DNA of 64,000 bases from Gibbula magus (GCA_936450465.1 OW388292.1:23714652-23778651), one strand, 5' to 3'; shown: positions 1 through 11,734, counted from the stretch's first letter. A program made the numbers and translations. Notes: generated from the sequence alone by a model not told the origin.

Positions 1-95
1 CCTTACTGCGTGTAGAACAGTTCTCCTGCAGACAAAGTTGCCGTGCCCCTAGCGGGATTCCTCTTGATCCGAAGCCGAATGCGCTAACCACTGCG
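1..95 (-). repeat. tRNA-derived SINE (family S1), 5' piece of a split copy
   Basis: Read on the minus strand this matches the head and body of the S1 SINE seen complete at 18489-18785, including GTCTGCAG and the GCGCATTCGGCTTCGG tRNA-like part. The copy runs off the left edge of the window. It is interrupted at about 95 by a LINE fragment and resumes at 951-967 with GCGCTATCCCGCCCCC, the expected head sequence. The B box is damaged: GGTTCGA is lost, with CGGGATTCC running straight into CTCTTGATCC. Confidence 0.8.
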
Positions 96-138
96 ACACC
101 GCCTGTGGTCAGGCAATGGGCAAGTGTTATAAGACTAT

Positions 139-750
139 TTGAGTGGGCTGATACCTCAAAAAGAAAAAAACTGGAACCATCGAACTTTGCAATTCCTACA
201 GAAAAACAATTTGGAGCATATAAGTAACTTGAGTCATGTAGAAAGCCGTCTACTTGTTAACGCCGTTAAGACCATCACTATGGACGAATACACTAATGCC
301 TGGGAGAAACAGATCCAATCGGACACTGGAAGAAAGGGCAGAAACAAACTACGGACGTACAGACAGTTCAAGAAAACATACTCAACTGAACAATATCTTA
401 AGCGCCCTATTCCAAGACATCAACTAAGTGCACTGGCAAAATTTAGATGTGGTGTCGCACCCCTGCGGATAGAAACTGGCCGATACGAAAATTTACCACT
501 GGATGATAGGAACTGTTTTAATTGCCCAGACAAACTCGAAGATGAACTGCACACTCTTCTAATATGCCCCGTGTATGCCGCAGAACGCAAGACTCTTTTA
601 GAAACATGTGAAGTTATGTGGGAGGATGTTAGCGCTTTAAGTGACTGTGATAAGTTTATTCGTATTTTAAGCACACCCGACTTTGTATCTTATACTGCCA
701 GCAGCTGTCATTCTATTTTAGCCAAACGGAGAGAATTTGTATATAACTAG
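139..750 (+). pseudogene. C-terminal fragment of LINE pol protein
   Basis: This is the final 203 codons of a LINE polyprotein, downstream of the reverse transcriptase palm. Visible are the LAKFRCGVAPLRIETGRY segment and a Cys/His cluster, CFNC...DELHTLLIC, which is the C-x2-C...H-x4-C element found near the C-terminus of many animal non-LTR pol proteins. The minus-strand copy at 39998-40819 carries the equivalent block (AKFRCSNFGLGIEVGRY), so the two are relatives. The ATG at 139 is fortuitous because homology extends upstream in a shifted frame. The clade cannot be fixed without the RT domain. Confidence 0.7.
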
Positions 751-923
751 TATATTTTTATGTATATATGCGTTTACCTTCATTTATGTTTATAATATTT
801 AGCTTTTATTGTCTGTTTTAGATCGTCTCTCATAAATCGCTGGGCGATTGGTTGTGTACAGTTTATATTGTTTTATGTATATACAAATATATATGTACAC
901 AAGTGAGACGGAAATAAACTTTT

Positions 924-947
924 GATTGATTGATTGATTGATTGATT
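924..947 (+). repeat. (GATT)6 LINE tail
   Basis: Six copies of GATT directly follow the LINE 3' UTR. This is a short-unit tail of the kind made by LINEs that lack poly(A). Confidence 0.9.
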
Positions 948-967
948 ATTGCGCTATCCCGCCCCCG

Positions 968-1435
968 ACATGAATGAAACAACACTTGAACGATTGATCA
1001 ACTTTCAAACGATTTTTTAGCAGAATTTAGTTTTTAAGAACATATTTTGAACTCCCCCAGCAGAGAGGTTTTTCTTATCACTGCTTTGGCAATATTTCAT
1101 GTATTATTTTTTTGGGTTGAAATAATCATCGATGACTTTCCTCTTTTACATTAGTATTTGCATGTTTAAAACAATGATGATATTTCAAAATTTAACAGGA
1201 AACACCACATTGTCTTGCTCTTCATAGTATTGCGATAAAACATGCCAGCCCAAGTGTTTGATGAAGGAAAATTTTGTTAGAAACAACCAAATGCGTATAA
1301 AAGCATTCATGTGGTTGCTAACTTATACAACCAGTTCACGCACTACATGTATTCATTTTATTCTGTTTTAATTGACAAGATGTCTTAAGACAAAATTGTG
1401 TGTTAAATTAAAACTATTTCCACCAAGACCATACC
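968..1435. other. Intergenic, nothing recognised
   Basis: AT-rich sequence with no coding frame, RNA gene or repeat that I recognise. Confidence 0.5.
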
Positions 1436-1668
1436 AGACAACCGAATAGTGTTGAACAGGGGATGTTATTAGACACGACTCTGGAAGGATTTAGCTGTCA
1501 GACTATGAGGCAGGTTTTAATTGAGATCATCTGACATTCACTCGAGACTACTTTATTTCAGTCCACAGCGCTGCACAAAAGGCTTTGCAAGATCAGCCAG
1601 GTTATTCACAATATTCCATTGTAATCTGGTAACCGCATTGAGGTGATTGCCAGAATCTGTGAAAACTT
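1436..1668 (+). repeat. Dispersed repeat R, copy A
   Basis: About 230 bp running from TTGAACAGGGGATG through TTTCAGTCCACAGCGCTGCA to CAGCCAGGTTATTCACA. It is nearly identical, inverted, to 16702-16935. It is more diverged from 7725-7875 and from 6255-6340, with a further inverted relative at 17815-17945. There is no ORF and no tRNA head, and the type is unknown. Confidence 0.75.
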
Positions 1669-1727
1669 ATTTCTTCTCGGAGAATAGTCTTAATACGGAA
1701 GCGCTGAGGGGAGTTAAATAATATTTA

Positions 1728-1815
1728 TTTCGAGCGCTCGACTTGGTATCGCGTGTACATGACTTAGTATCGCGCGTGCACGACTTAGTATCTCGAGCGC
1801 ACGACTTAGTATCTC
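1728..1815. repeat. Minisatellite, about 25 bp x 3.5
   Basis: CACGACTTAGTATC-type units recur at about 25-bp spacing, separated by GC-rich alternating TCGAGCGC/TCGCGCGT linkers that are themselves partly palindromic. CpG is well preserved compared with the flanks. Confidence 0.75.
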
Positions 1816-2783
1816 TTTACTGTTGCTAGTACACGGTTACACTCTCATATTATATACTATTGGAAATATATGATCATTAAACTTACAGGTGGTCTTAACA
1901 TTGTTGATATAGAGCATTCGTTTTTTGACACGAGAGAAACGTGAAACCCACCAATGTGTCATTTCTATTCGGGTTGATATAACCTCCAATACAGATTGTT
2001 GATAGCACTTTCAACAGAAATCACTGTATGGTTCCAGCATGGAAGTGCATGGTATCATTTTTTCAACAAATTAACACTATTACTTAAATATTTTGTTTAA
2101 GGCTCATCATTAGTTAACTAAATGTACCGTGTATTAACAACAACATAGAAATACTCAGGCATTCAAGTAATGATGCGTTTAGTCCCCTTAAGAAACAAGA
2201 GAATTAGTGAGCACTCATATACCATAACGTTCAACATTGGTCAGAAAAGGAAAAAGCTCCAAAACAGAAAAAGGAATACCAACTTTTAATCCTTTGTTTG
2301 CAGTTTTATGACACCCAAAACATACACTTCAAGTGGGTTATGTTTGGTTTATGATTTATGGTCAGAATCGAAGATGTGTTATGTCTTTGTATTGGGATCT
2401 AAGACTGAAATAAGCTTGTATCAACTTAAGTCTTTGCTCCACCATTGATTTGAGCTGTGTACCTTAAAGATCAGCTGTAATGTATTTGACTGACACATGG
2501 ACATCAAAGTGACTATTTACATAGGTAGATTAAGCTTCAAAAATAAATTAATAAATAAATTTCAAAAAAGTAAAGCTCTGGTTCCAGAATATTCTTGAAG
2601 TGAAAATACGTTTGAAGACACGATGATGAATTTAATTTGTCATAGTTGATACTATATATGTTAACATCGTTGTTTAAAACATTGGATATATAGAGGATAC
2701 TAAACGACCTAAAGCGAGTTTGATACCAAATCATTCACGAGTTTAATAAAATGGTATTCAATAGAAGGGAGTTTAGTATTCTG
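1816..2783. other. Intergenic, nothing recognised
   Basis: AT-rich with short chance frames only. No gene or repeat is recognised. Confidence 0.5.
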
Positions 2784-2995
2784 TTTATTACTCGCAAAAT
2801 TATAATCCAGCGAAATAGCCGACATGGCTCTGAAACTATGGTTCCCGCAAGTCCGATATCATTGTGACGACGTTACTCCAATTGTGACGTCATAACCGCA
2901 AACTATTGTGACGTCATACACGCGGCGGTATTACACTAGTTTAATATTGCCGTATAAATATTACACTGCAGTATCTTACACGGGCGAGTAATAAA
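2784..2995. mobile_element. Candidate MITE with 12-bp TIRs and CRE-like palindromes
   Basis: TTTATTACTCGC at 2784-2795 is the exact reverse complement of GCGAGTAATAAA at 2984-2995, delimiting 212 bp. Inside, ATTGTGACGTCATA-type motifs occur three times (2862-2920), two of them containing the full CRE palindrome TGACGTCA and one altered. There is no clear target duplication. The end structure suggests a small non-autonomous DNA element, superfamily not determinable. Confidence 0.5.
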
Positions 2996-3289
2996 GCATG
3001 ATATGTCACCACAGTCTTGGGACACCCACAGATATGAAAAACCAGGCTCCATAAAACAAGTACGAATATGTAACACCCAACTGACACCACCATGGTCGTC
3101 ATATGACTTAAGCATTAAATAACATGCCTTTGGATGACGATTTGTTTACATATGTAGTAGCCTTGTCAATATTTGATACGTCTATGAACATAATGAATAC
3201 ATAGTCTCGACCTTCCAACTTCACCAAGTATAGCCGAGTTCGACACAAATTTACTGACTCCACCGTAACTCCAAGATATTTCTTAATTC

Positions 3290-4055
3290 AATTTGTTTAT
3301 TTCGGTTTGTAGGCCATCGACCCATGTACAATACCTAAAAATAAAACAATTTTGTAGAGTAGACAAACAAACTTTGCAAATGAATTCATTATGATAACAT
3401 AACATGTTTTCTTTGAGCAAGCGCTTCTCGTATGTAATTAGAACAATTTACAGGAGTGTTTCTACAATTACTAGTTAATACATTATGATATTAAGCAACC
3501 ACATTTGTCTGACTATTAACAGTAATATATATATCTCTTATAACATTAAAAATGTAACATAAAATAGCATTTTCAGCACAAGTCACACCGAGTTCACACA
3601 TTTTACCAGTCATATCTACATTCACACCTCTTATATTACAACGCAATGGGGCGAATTTAACCACAGTAGACATATATTTCTTCTAACATTGTTTGTGAAT
3701 GAGTTGAAAAATGGGAAAGCAGGCCTTTTTGGTTGAATAACTAATGCTTCGCATGCCTTTGACCATGCAAGTCTTGATCAGAACATTATACCTAAATATT
3801 TATAATATGATACAACATTGACTGTTTCTCCACCGTACGTCCAGTTCCCAGTCTTTTTAGTGTAACTTCCATTACCAATAACCATTAACATTGTCATCTA
3901 GTAACGTTACATAATCAGCAAACAGAATCATTTGAATATATTCTGTTCCATAAAAAATACCTCTTAACGCGAGTTTCTTAAGGTCGTCCACTGATGTATT
4001 AATAAAAAGATAAATAGAACAGGACTAGGAATGCAGCTCTAGCGAAAACCTGCTG
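3290..4055 (-). pseudogene. Degraded LINE reverse transcriptase remnant
   Basis: Reading the minus strand from 4055 down, decayed frames give FINTSVDDLKKLALRG, then ILFADYVTLLDDN (the RT palm box with ADD changed to ADY), then VVSYYKYLGIMF and WSKACEALV, the usual post-palm blocks of animal LINEs. The 3' end near 3300-3340 reads GGGTCGATGGCCTACAAACC, like GGGCCGTTGGCC at the 3' end of the minus-strand LINE at 39799. Stops and frameshifts are scattered, and the palm Asp pair is broken. It is an old copy. Confidence 0.6.
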
Positions 4056-5773
4056 GTGTTTAAAAAAATTCCGTTTTAAAGTTACCGACTCTAACACAAG
4101 CAGAAACTTGTAATTAAAAAGCAGTATATAAGTAATTTATGGGGCAATTTCAGGAATTTAGAATCTGGTATTTGCCAAATTCAAATCCCCTTTTAATCAA
4201 TCCAGAAAGTGACTATTGAGCATTGCAGTCGACCTTTAAGATGCCATGCTGTGCCAATCTTATTAAAATAGACAGTTTTCGGAGGAATAAAAGTTGCAAA
4301 TAGTAAATTTATCGGGATATGAACTCATATCGTTCGGAGGAATCTATAGAACCAGTTTCCATCACGAAATGAACTATTTAGCAGATTTAATAATATTATA
4401 AATATTCCCTTCTCAGAACTACTTTATTTCACAGTCAACAACGTGTATAAATGAAACTCCCTTCTGAAAAGTAAAACAATTCTAGATTCAGTGTAATGAT
4501 AATGTGATATAATTATTTCACATTTTTGCACAAGTGACTGTTGTCGCTTATATGGTGTCGTGTATGATGTATCCATGGTTACACTGGGCAGGTTAACAAC
4601 CTAATGTGAAAGTAACAGATAACTTTGACCTTTAAGAAAAACCCATTAACTCTCTGCAAACATTAACAGAGTAAAACAAGACAGGTTCCTCATTATGTTT
4701 CTCAAAGGAGTCTTGATAGTATTGTTGCTGGGATTGGTTTGTTTAGGTTAATGCTAATACAGGACAAAGGAAATATTTGACTGGCTCCTCAGTTTCAATT
4801 ATCATGTAATATCTCCAATGATGTAGTGTTACTAGGTCAAGGCAAACTATAGAAATAATGAATGTTATTGTTCTTGAAAAAGAATGTGGTCATGTATTGA
4901 TTTTGAGAGTTAAATCTCCTAACATTCAAATGGGAACTATTATTATCAATAAATGTAGAAGCCATTTCACTTAGTCTGTCACAGAGAATACGATACTTTC
5001 TTTGATTGGCTTAATTTCTGTTATTCATGCTCAAAACTGATATGAACTTTTCGACTTGACAGTAACCATTTGAAATATGCAGTGTCTTCAATCAAATTGA
5101 CAACAAAAGTGTAAAGCCATGTACATTTATAAATTAGTGCCGAAATGAGTTAATGCCAATGATGAGTCACTATGTCTTCACATTATCTCATTTAATTCAA
5201 TACATTTCGAATATAATATTATATAGAAGCTTCATTTTGAAATATGTAACAAGCTATTGGTTTGATATGCATACTTTGTGTATGAGAAGCTTGATGACCC
5301 CAAATACAAATGAATTTGAAATATCAAGATAGCGATAACATGTATTTGCATACAGGACTGATATAACATTGAGGTGAGTCATATTTGATCTAGGATACAG
5401 GATTATGATAACGTGACACTACTCAACTCAAGATAATATTACCTACTTGTCCATTGGGGACCACATATCGTATATTAATGACATGCAAGACATTAATACA
5501 TCACTTTATCAGGGACGTACTGTCAAAGTTACATCAATTTCAAGTCTCTGTAACTCCCTCGTGTGAATCAGTATATTTGACTGTCAGCGTTTGTGACAAT
5601 GCAGTGTTAAATGTGATATTAGGATGAATAATTCATTTATTTACATTTTACAATATAGCATTTTCATACCGAGGCTGGTCATTTTTGTTATAATAATTTT
5701 TAAAAACCTGGCAGTTTTTTTACATTGTCTATATATACTGAACTATCTTAAATTGTACCAACAATGTTTATCG

Positions 5774-6182
5774 TATTAGAAATACTTGTCATTTAGATAG
5801 TGAAGAAATATAACATGGTTATATTAGGGATAACACTACCTTCAATAGTACAACCATGTTATAATTCTTCACTATCTAAATGGCAAGTATTTCTAATGCA
5901 TTCAGCCTAGGGAGCTGCGCCAAATTTAAGTCTATCAGAGGGGTATTAAATGTAAAATTAGCTTAACTATCGATTGTTGGACTTCGATTTTTGTTGAGGC
6001 GAAATGGTCATGTGGTAAGCTGTTGGTACAGTCAATGCTGGCGATACTTACCTTACTCTGAGGGCGTGGGTTTCGAATCCCGCATGGGGCGTGGGTTTCG
6101 AATCCCGCATTGGACTCGGCCCGAAAAAGTACAATAATTTGTACTATTGAAGGTAGTGTTATCCCAAATATAACCATGTTAT
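5774..6182. mobile_element. Fold-back insertion containing a tRNA-derived SINE (family S2)
   Basis: Flanked by the 11-bp direct repeat AATGTTTATCG (5763-5773 and 6183-6193). The inverted paralogous site near 17976 has one copy of this motif and no insert, so the ends are firm. Positions 5774-5817 and 5854-5897 are a 44-bp inverted repeat with two mismatches. The loop is the reverse complement of the S2 tail, which recurs forward at 6137-6181 (GTAGTGTTATCCCAAATATA). The tRNA-like part, 5995-6110, has a B box GGTTTCGAATCCC that is tandemly duplicated (6066-6108). Confidence 0.75.
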
Positions 6183-7211
6183 AATGTTTATCGACGTAAG
6201 TTATAATGTAACCGAGGGGAAGATGTATATTAACTAAGTGTTACCTGATTTATATGTCAGACTAGGAGACAAGTTGAATAAGACTGTAATGTGACATCCA
6301 CTCAAAGCTATTTCAGCTGACACTTTTGTACAATTTTAAAGAGAGGGTATTGCTTTATATATAGTGTAAAAACATTCATTTGGTAGATTAGCAAGAAAGA
6401 TGAAACTATCAATAACAAAGCAAATGATTATAATTAATTTCAGCTTTTGCTGCCACGGGGTTATTTATTTAAAGGGTGTACCCTTTGTTAATACTGATGT
6501 TACTTTATTGGTCTATTCATTTGAAAACTAAATCACTATCAGTCATAATCAGTCACTATCTGTCTTCAATCACTGTCTTCAGTGAAATACTGACAACTGA
6601 TAATGTTTCAAGTTTATCATAACAGTTTAAATGATGATACATGGTCAGGCTTTACAGACACAAATTGAATGTTATTTTGCACATATTTTGTCATTGAAAA
6701 AGACAAAAGGCGATGATGTGAAACATTTCATAATAAATTGATAGTACTGTGTGAACTGGCTGTAGAATCGAACAACTACATGTATCATTTAAGACGCATT
6801 TGGTTGTATCTACTAAATTTCCCTGGAACAAACACTTTTGCTGCCATGAATTTATCATTGTACTATGAAGAGCAACTCAGTGTGGTATTTCCTGTTAAGA
6901 TCACACTTGTCATCGATACCAACATATTCATGTAATAGAAGAAATGCCTTGATGAACGTTTCTTTTAAATAAACTGAAAAATGTAATAGGTGAAACATTG
7001 ACAAAGCAGTGTTAAGCAATAACTCTTTGTTGAAGAAAAACTCATTCGAAAGTTAAAAACTACTTTCTAACATACTTCCGCTAAAGGCGATCAATCATGT
7101 GTTTGTTCTTTCATTCATGTGGACAATTTTGAATAGCATGATTTCTTATGAGTAAAAATCAGTTTCCCTCGGAGATACTATTAGGTAATTATATATATTT
7201 CAGTCCACAGC

Positions 7212-7215
<4 letters not shown>

Positions 7216-7306
<91 letters not shown>
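7216..7306. repeat. (AT)n microsatellite
   Basis: About 45 uninterrupted AT units, able to form a cruciform. Inserted next to TTTCAGTCCACAG of repeat R. Confidence 0.95.
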
Positions 7307-7310
<4 letters not shown>

Positions 7311-7329
7311 TTCCTTTCTGCTGAGTAAA

Positions 7330-7915
7330 TATCAGCCTTTTGATTTGAGATGTATACTAATATCTCCAACGAAACCAGGTGAGGTGAGGTGAGTTGGTGT
7401 TTAACGCCGCTTTCAAGAGTATTTCACTTATATCGCGGCTGCTAGTATTACGGCAGGGAGAAAGCCCGCAACGCCATGTGGCTATGCATTGCGGTGAAAC
7501 CTGCGAGCATCGGCTGGAACTAGCGAACCATGGGTGGTACTGCACTGAAATTCAGTGTAGCATTGCACCCAAACCTGACTGCGTGTAGAACAGTTCTCTT
7601 CTGCAGACAAAGTTGCCGTGCCCCTGGCGGGATTCGAACCTCGGACCTCTTGATCCGAAGCCGAACGCACTAACCACTGCGCTATCCCCCCCCCCCCCCC
7701 CCAACGAAACCAGAAAACTGAATATGGTTGAACAGGGGATGATATTTGACACGGCTGTGGGAGGATGTAGCTGTGACTAGGAGGCAGGCTTTAAATGAAA
7801 CGATCAGACTGTTTCATTCCACAGCGCTGCACAAAATGCTGATCAGCCAGGTTGCTCACATTATTCCATTGCAATCTGAATTCTTTTTTTAGAATAGTCT
7901 TGAAACGTTCGCATT
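7330..7915 (+). repeat. Dispersed repeat R, copy C, split by a SINE
   Basis: TTGAACAGGGGATG through CCACAGCGCTGCACAAA and CAGCCAGGTTGCTCACA match copies A and D. A SINE is inserted at 7379-7700. Confidence 0.65.
7379..7700 (-). mobile_element. Full-length SINE S1 with 13-bp TSD
   Basis: Bounded by CCAACGAAACCAG at 7366-7378 and 7701-7713. On the minus strand it begins with a G run (a 17-C run on plus), then ATAGCGCAGTGGTTAGTGCG (A-box region) and GGTTCGAATCC (B box). A unique body follows and it ends GAAAGCGGCGTTAAACACC plus a tail of CTCAC units. The perfect target duplication implies target-primed retrotransposition by a LINE partner. It is a RNA polymerase III type repeat, not a functional tRNA gene. 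Confidence 0.9.
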
Positions 7916-9034
7916 GATTTGTGTCTGAAAGACTTAAGTATAGTAAACTATATTTGCCGTGCTTATTTTATAAACTAACATGTACATGCAATAACATATC
8001 AAATAATTGGTGCATAATTCCACTCTATCAAACTATGAAAATATCGTTGTTATTGAACTAGTGATGTGCATAGAAAACTGGTACATGCTATTGTTAAGAA
8101 TGCATAGTTATAAACTTATCCAGATAGTCCTTTCTCAACCCTATCTATTACTGAATAAACATATGAAACAGATTTTAGCCCCGGTGAATGATATTTCTAC
8201 ATGTCAGAAAGATGATTCAATAAATACATAAACTATCAATATATTGTATTGTATGTATACCTGTTAAAAGTAAAGGTAAAAAACTATGTACACATTCTTT
8301 TGGACGCCTTTATGGTGTTATTACTGCGAAAGTTCCGTGTTATGAGAGTTCTGAAGATCACCAGCATGTCTGATCAATATTTTATAACATGTGAGATGCC
8401 TTTGAAAAAATAATAATTCTGTTTCAAAATAGTTATGCAACTAGAACATCTTTATCCTATTGATTTCTTAATATTGGATTTGAAATAAACAGTTAAAGTG
8501 AAGAAAATGTATTAAAGTTGGTATGATTGAGAATTGGATCCTTTTTTCTGCTGCGATGTTTTGTTCAGGGATTGTACCCAACAGATTAACGATCTCAGTC
8601 CTAAGAAATTTCATAAGCCCATATTTAATAAAGATAAGCTATTGATATTCCACCAATTTCAAACAGAAGAACTGAGGTGAACCCAGTGAACTTTAGATTC
8701 AAATAAACACATTTTTGGCACAACTGAATCTTTTACGCCAGCTTATACTATCAACACTTTCTCTGTCTGTCTTGCTTTGTCTGCTGTGCAAGTGGAGACT
8801 TGTCATTGGAGGGTTTTCGCAGTTCTCAATGTTTTCAAGAATACGCATGTTTACTGGTATTATCTTTTGCAATAAAGTGTTACACTTGCATCTTTCTTTC
8901 GTTGTTTTGTCATTGTCAAATCCTTTGACTTCCTATCCGTCATCTTAATAAGGTTGACAAATCATAACCAGTGCTTATAAGTATAATGTTCCCGATCTCA
9001 CAATTGTGAAATATGGGCGTTGCTTTGAATAGTG

Positions 9035-9201
9035 AGGTGAGGTGAAGTAGGGTTTAACGCCGCTTTCAAGATTATTTCACTTATATCGCGGCTGCTTGTA
9101 TTATGGCAGGGAGAAAGCCCCCAGGGCCGTGTGGCTATGCATTGCGGTGAAACCTGTGAGCATCGGCTGGAACTAGCGAACCATGGGTGGTACTGCGCTG
9201 A
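9035..9201 (-). mobile_element. 5'-truncated SINE S1 with 13-bp TSD
   Basis: GCTTTGAATAGTG flanks it exactly (9022-9034 and 9202-9214). Only the body and the (CTCAC) tail are present. The tRNA head is missing, the expected outcome of incomplete reverse transcription. Confidence 0.88.
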
Positions 9202-9214
9202 GCTTTGAATAGTG

Positions 9215-9378
9215 CATTCAGCATAGTTATAATGATATCGAGGCGAATCGGTCAGTGCTGCGAATAGTTGCCTTACTCTGAGTGTGTGGGTTCGAATCCC
9301 GCATGGGACTCGGCCCGAAAAAGTACAAGAATTTGTACTGTTGAAAGTAGTGTTATCCCAAATATAACCCTGTTATAT
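9215..9378 (+). mobile_element. SINE S2, partial copy
   Basis: It carries CGAATCGGTCAGTGCTG (A-box-like), GGTTCGAATCCCGCATGGGA (B box) and the tail GTAGTGTTATCCCAAATATAACC, shared with the tail of the element at 5774-6182. It lies directly beside the truncated S1. Confidence 0.7.
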
Positions 9379-9379
9379 A

Positions 9380-10750
9380 ATTAAATGGTTTAACACATCC
9401 TCCACTTTATATAACAATAGACATACTAATTATATAAGAACTCTGAATTAAAGGCACGTCTTACTGAAATGAATTGATCTCACGAAAAGTTATCTAATTG
9501 TTACCATTGGCAAAATAGTACTTCTATTCAATTGGCCGCTCCAATGTAGTCTGGCAGATGTAGCGATACCAAAACACTCAAAGTAGAGTTTTAAATATGG
9601 TAGCATGACATAATGGTCTATTTTCTGTCCGAATTCTCAAATTCGCATGAGACCTACACATATATCTGTCACACTGCAGAGTTCCACACCGCTGTCTGTT
9701 TATAAGTCGAACTGTTTTCTTTCCATACGAATAGCCGCTTTCTATGGACATCGGGTCGTGTAATGAGATGTTTTATTCTCTAACATAACAATATATTGTA
9801 TAAACATTAACAATAAATAGTTTGAGAAAACAAAATATGCAAATAACGTCCCACAGCGCCTTTAAAATAGTTGGTTGTCAATATTTTCATCATTCTCGTA
9901 TATTAATGAAGTATGTACGTTTGAATTGTTAATTATTTATACTGGCATTAAACATGAACGTTTCTTAAATCCTTCAGTCGAAGATAATTTGAAGTTTTGC
10001 TTGTCCAATGTCAGTTTGATTGAAGACACTGTATGCTTGTTATGACGGATAGTGATTTACTTTTCAAATTGAAATATTAATAACAGGGCGTACAATCGTT
10101 AAAGTCATAACTTTATGACATCCAACTTGAGCTTTGATTTTGGAATCATGGGACTTATGACACGTACTTTGACAATTTGCTGTGTTACGTTCATGTTTAT
10201 TGCGACGGTATCAATTGAACGTGCTAACAATATATCTATGCAAGTACTAATGACATGGAACGAATTTAGATAGAGCGTAATACTCACGATGAATCTATTT
10301 AAAATACATTTGTGTTTTATTAGTCATTTAGAAAAGACAACTAGAGAAAATATTCATTTTGTAATTATTATTATTTGTATCTGTATCTTTTTTGTATTTT
10401 TTAAAACAAACTGGTAGTTAACAAAACGTGACATTTATGTTGCTCAAAACACAAGCACGGCATATATCATGAAACGTGCACCTCGACACCACCTGAAACT
10501 GACAATAAATTACTTATTCTGTCATGAATTATAATTTAGCATACCTATATACCTTTCTCCTCTAAGAATGCAGTATCCATGCCCTTAGCAGTGGTCTTTC
10601 TATGAAAATGTGTGACTTTTTGCAAAGACTATTTCCTATAACCTATTCATAAGTCAAAATTTAAATTGCATTAAAAACATTCGTCCTTAACATGCTATGC
10701 ATATTGTACTTGAGGCGCGACTTTACTGCGTTAGATTGAACCTTCCTTGT
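9380..10750. other. AT-rich spacer with a block duplicated near 17.3-17.6 kb
   Basis: Positions 9880-10150 are directly (not inversely) similar to 17310-17580; both contain GTCAGTTTGATT and GTGATTTACTTTTC. No gene is seen. Confidence 0.5.
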
Positions 10751-10754
10751 ATCC

Positions 10755-11734
10755 TTGGGTTTGAGGCGAAATCCACCGACCATAATCAAAAACATCCCAG
10801 AAGGCATCAACAAACGCCTTTCACAAATCTCCTCAAATGAAGAAATATTCAACAACGCCATACCACCATACCAAGCCGCCCTAAACAGCAGTGGTTACAA
10901 CTACCAACTGCAATACAGACAAGAAGACAACAATAACAAAAAAACGCCAGAGATCACGCCAAGTAACATGGTACAATCCACCATTTGACCTCACAGTGCA
11001 AACCAACGTTGGACAACAATTCCTCAACATTCTCAACAGATCATTTCCCCAAAATAATCCACTCAACAAAATTTAACAGAAACACTGTGAAACTGAGCTA
11101 CAGCTGCATGCCAAATGTAAAAAATATCATTGACAGCCACAATAAAAGTGCCAAAACACCCAAAGAGAAAACCAACGACAAAACTTGCAATTGCCACACC
11201 AAAACAACATGCCCACTCAAGGGAAATTGCCTCGAAAAATCAGTTATTTACCAGGCTAAAGTCACCACAGAAAACAAAACTGAAACATATGTTGGTCTCA
11301 CAGAAACAGAATTCAAAACCAGATACAATAACCACAAATCATCATTCAACAACCCCAGCAAAAAGCATGCCACAGAGCTCAGCAAACATATTTGGCAATT
11401 AAAAGAAAACAATTCAGACTTCAACATCGAATGGTCTGTCATTGGCAAGGCAAGACCATACTCAAATATATACAAACGATGCAGCCTTTGCATACAGGAA
11501 AAATTCATTATCATTTGCAAACCAGATATGGCAACCCTTAATAAACGAAATGAATTGGTGAACACATGCAGGCACAAAAACAAATTCTTAATCAAAAACA
11601 GCCTCAAACACACCACTGATCAAAAACGCAGCAACCCCAAACACTCTAAAACACATCGCCAAAACACAGCCCAAGCTCCCCAATCAGTCTCCAGACACAA
11701 GCGTGCATGCAACAAAAGTGGCCAAAACACCTAA
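10755..11734 (+). pseudogene. Penelope-like element, 3' part with GIY-YIG endonuclease
   Basis: Penelope-like elements encode an RT followed by a GIY-YIG endonuclease. Three frames join in order. 10755-10930 gives NPPTIIKNIPEGINKRLSQ and PPYQAALNSSGYNY (end of the RT). 10935-11074 gives VTWYNPPFDLTVQTNVG. 11070-11734 gives NTVKLSYSCMPN, the Cys motif CNCHTKTTCPLKGNC, then the nuclease core VIYQAKV...TYVGLTETEFKTRYNNH, KHIWQLK and LCIQEKFII, ending with NKRNELVNTCRHKNKF. Two frameshifts (near 10932 and 11072) and the missing RT palm make it inactive. The core positions (Y, Y-V-G, R, H, E) look retained. An (AT)n tract follows at 11824. Confidence 0.85.

Larger units (their letters stand above)
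96..950 (+). mobile_element. 5'-truncated non-LTR retrotransposon (LINE) 3' end nested in a SINE
   Basis: The segment holds the end of a LINE pol frame (139-750), a 3' UTR with GGAAATAAAC, and a terminal (GATT)6 tract at 924-947. It sits inside an S1 SINE: SINE sequence stops at 95 (CTGCG) and restarts at 951 (GCGCTATCCC), sharing only TGCG as a possible target duplication. Upstream of the main frame, 108-165 reads as QWASVIRLFEWADTSKR in another frame, so there is a frameshift in the A-rich stretch near 165. The element is dead: no RT palm is present. Confidence 0.75.
4335..9000 (+). repeat. Left arm of a large diverged inverted duplication
   Basis: Many blocks match the reverse complement of 15440-20080 in collinear order. 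Matching pairs are 4617-4685 with 19734-19800; 4980-5160 with 19270-19440; 5540-5640 with 18113-18200; 5740-5775 with 17980-18010; 6240-6310 with 17815-17900; 7985-8040 with 16490-16560; and 8730-8960 with 15450-15680. Divergence looks substantial (roughly a quarter of sites by eye). Insertions private to this arm are the fold-back at 5774-6182, the SINE at 7379-7700 and the (AT)n at 7216. Confidence 0.75.

Noticed and set aside
7482..7752. Short minus frames overlapping 7379-7700 as genes
   Set aside because: They translate the SINE and its poly(G) run; the same peptide recurs at other SINE copies.
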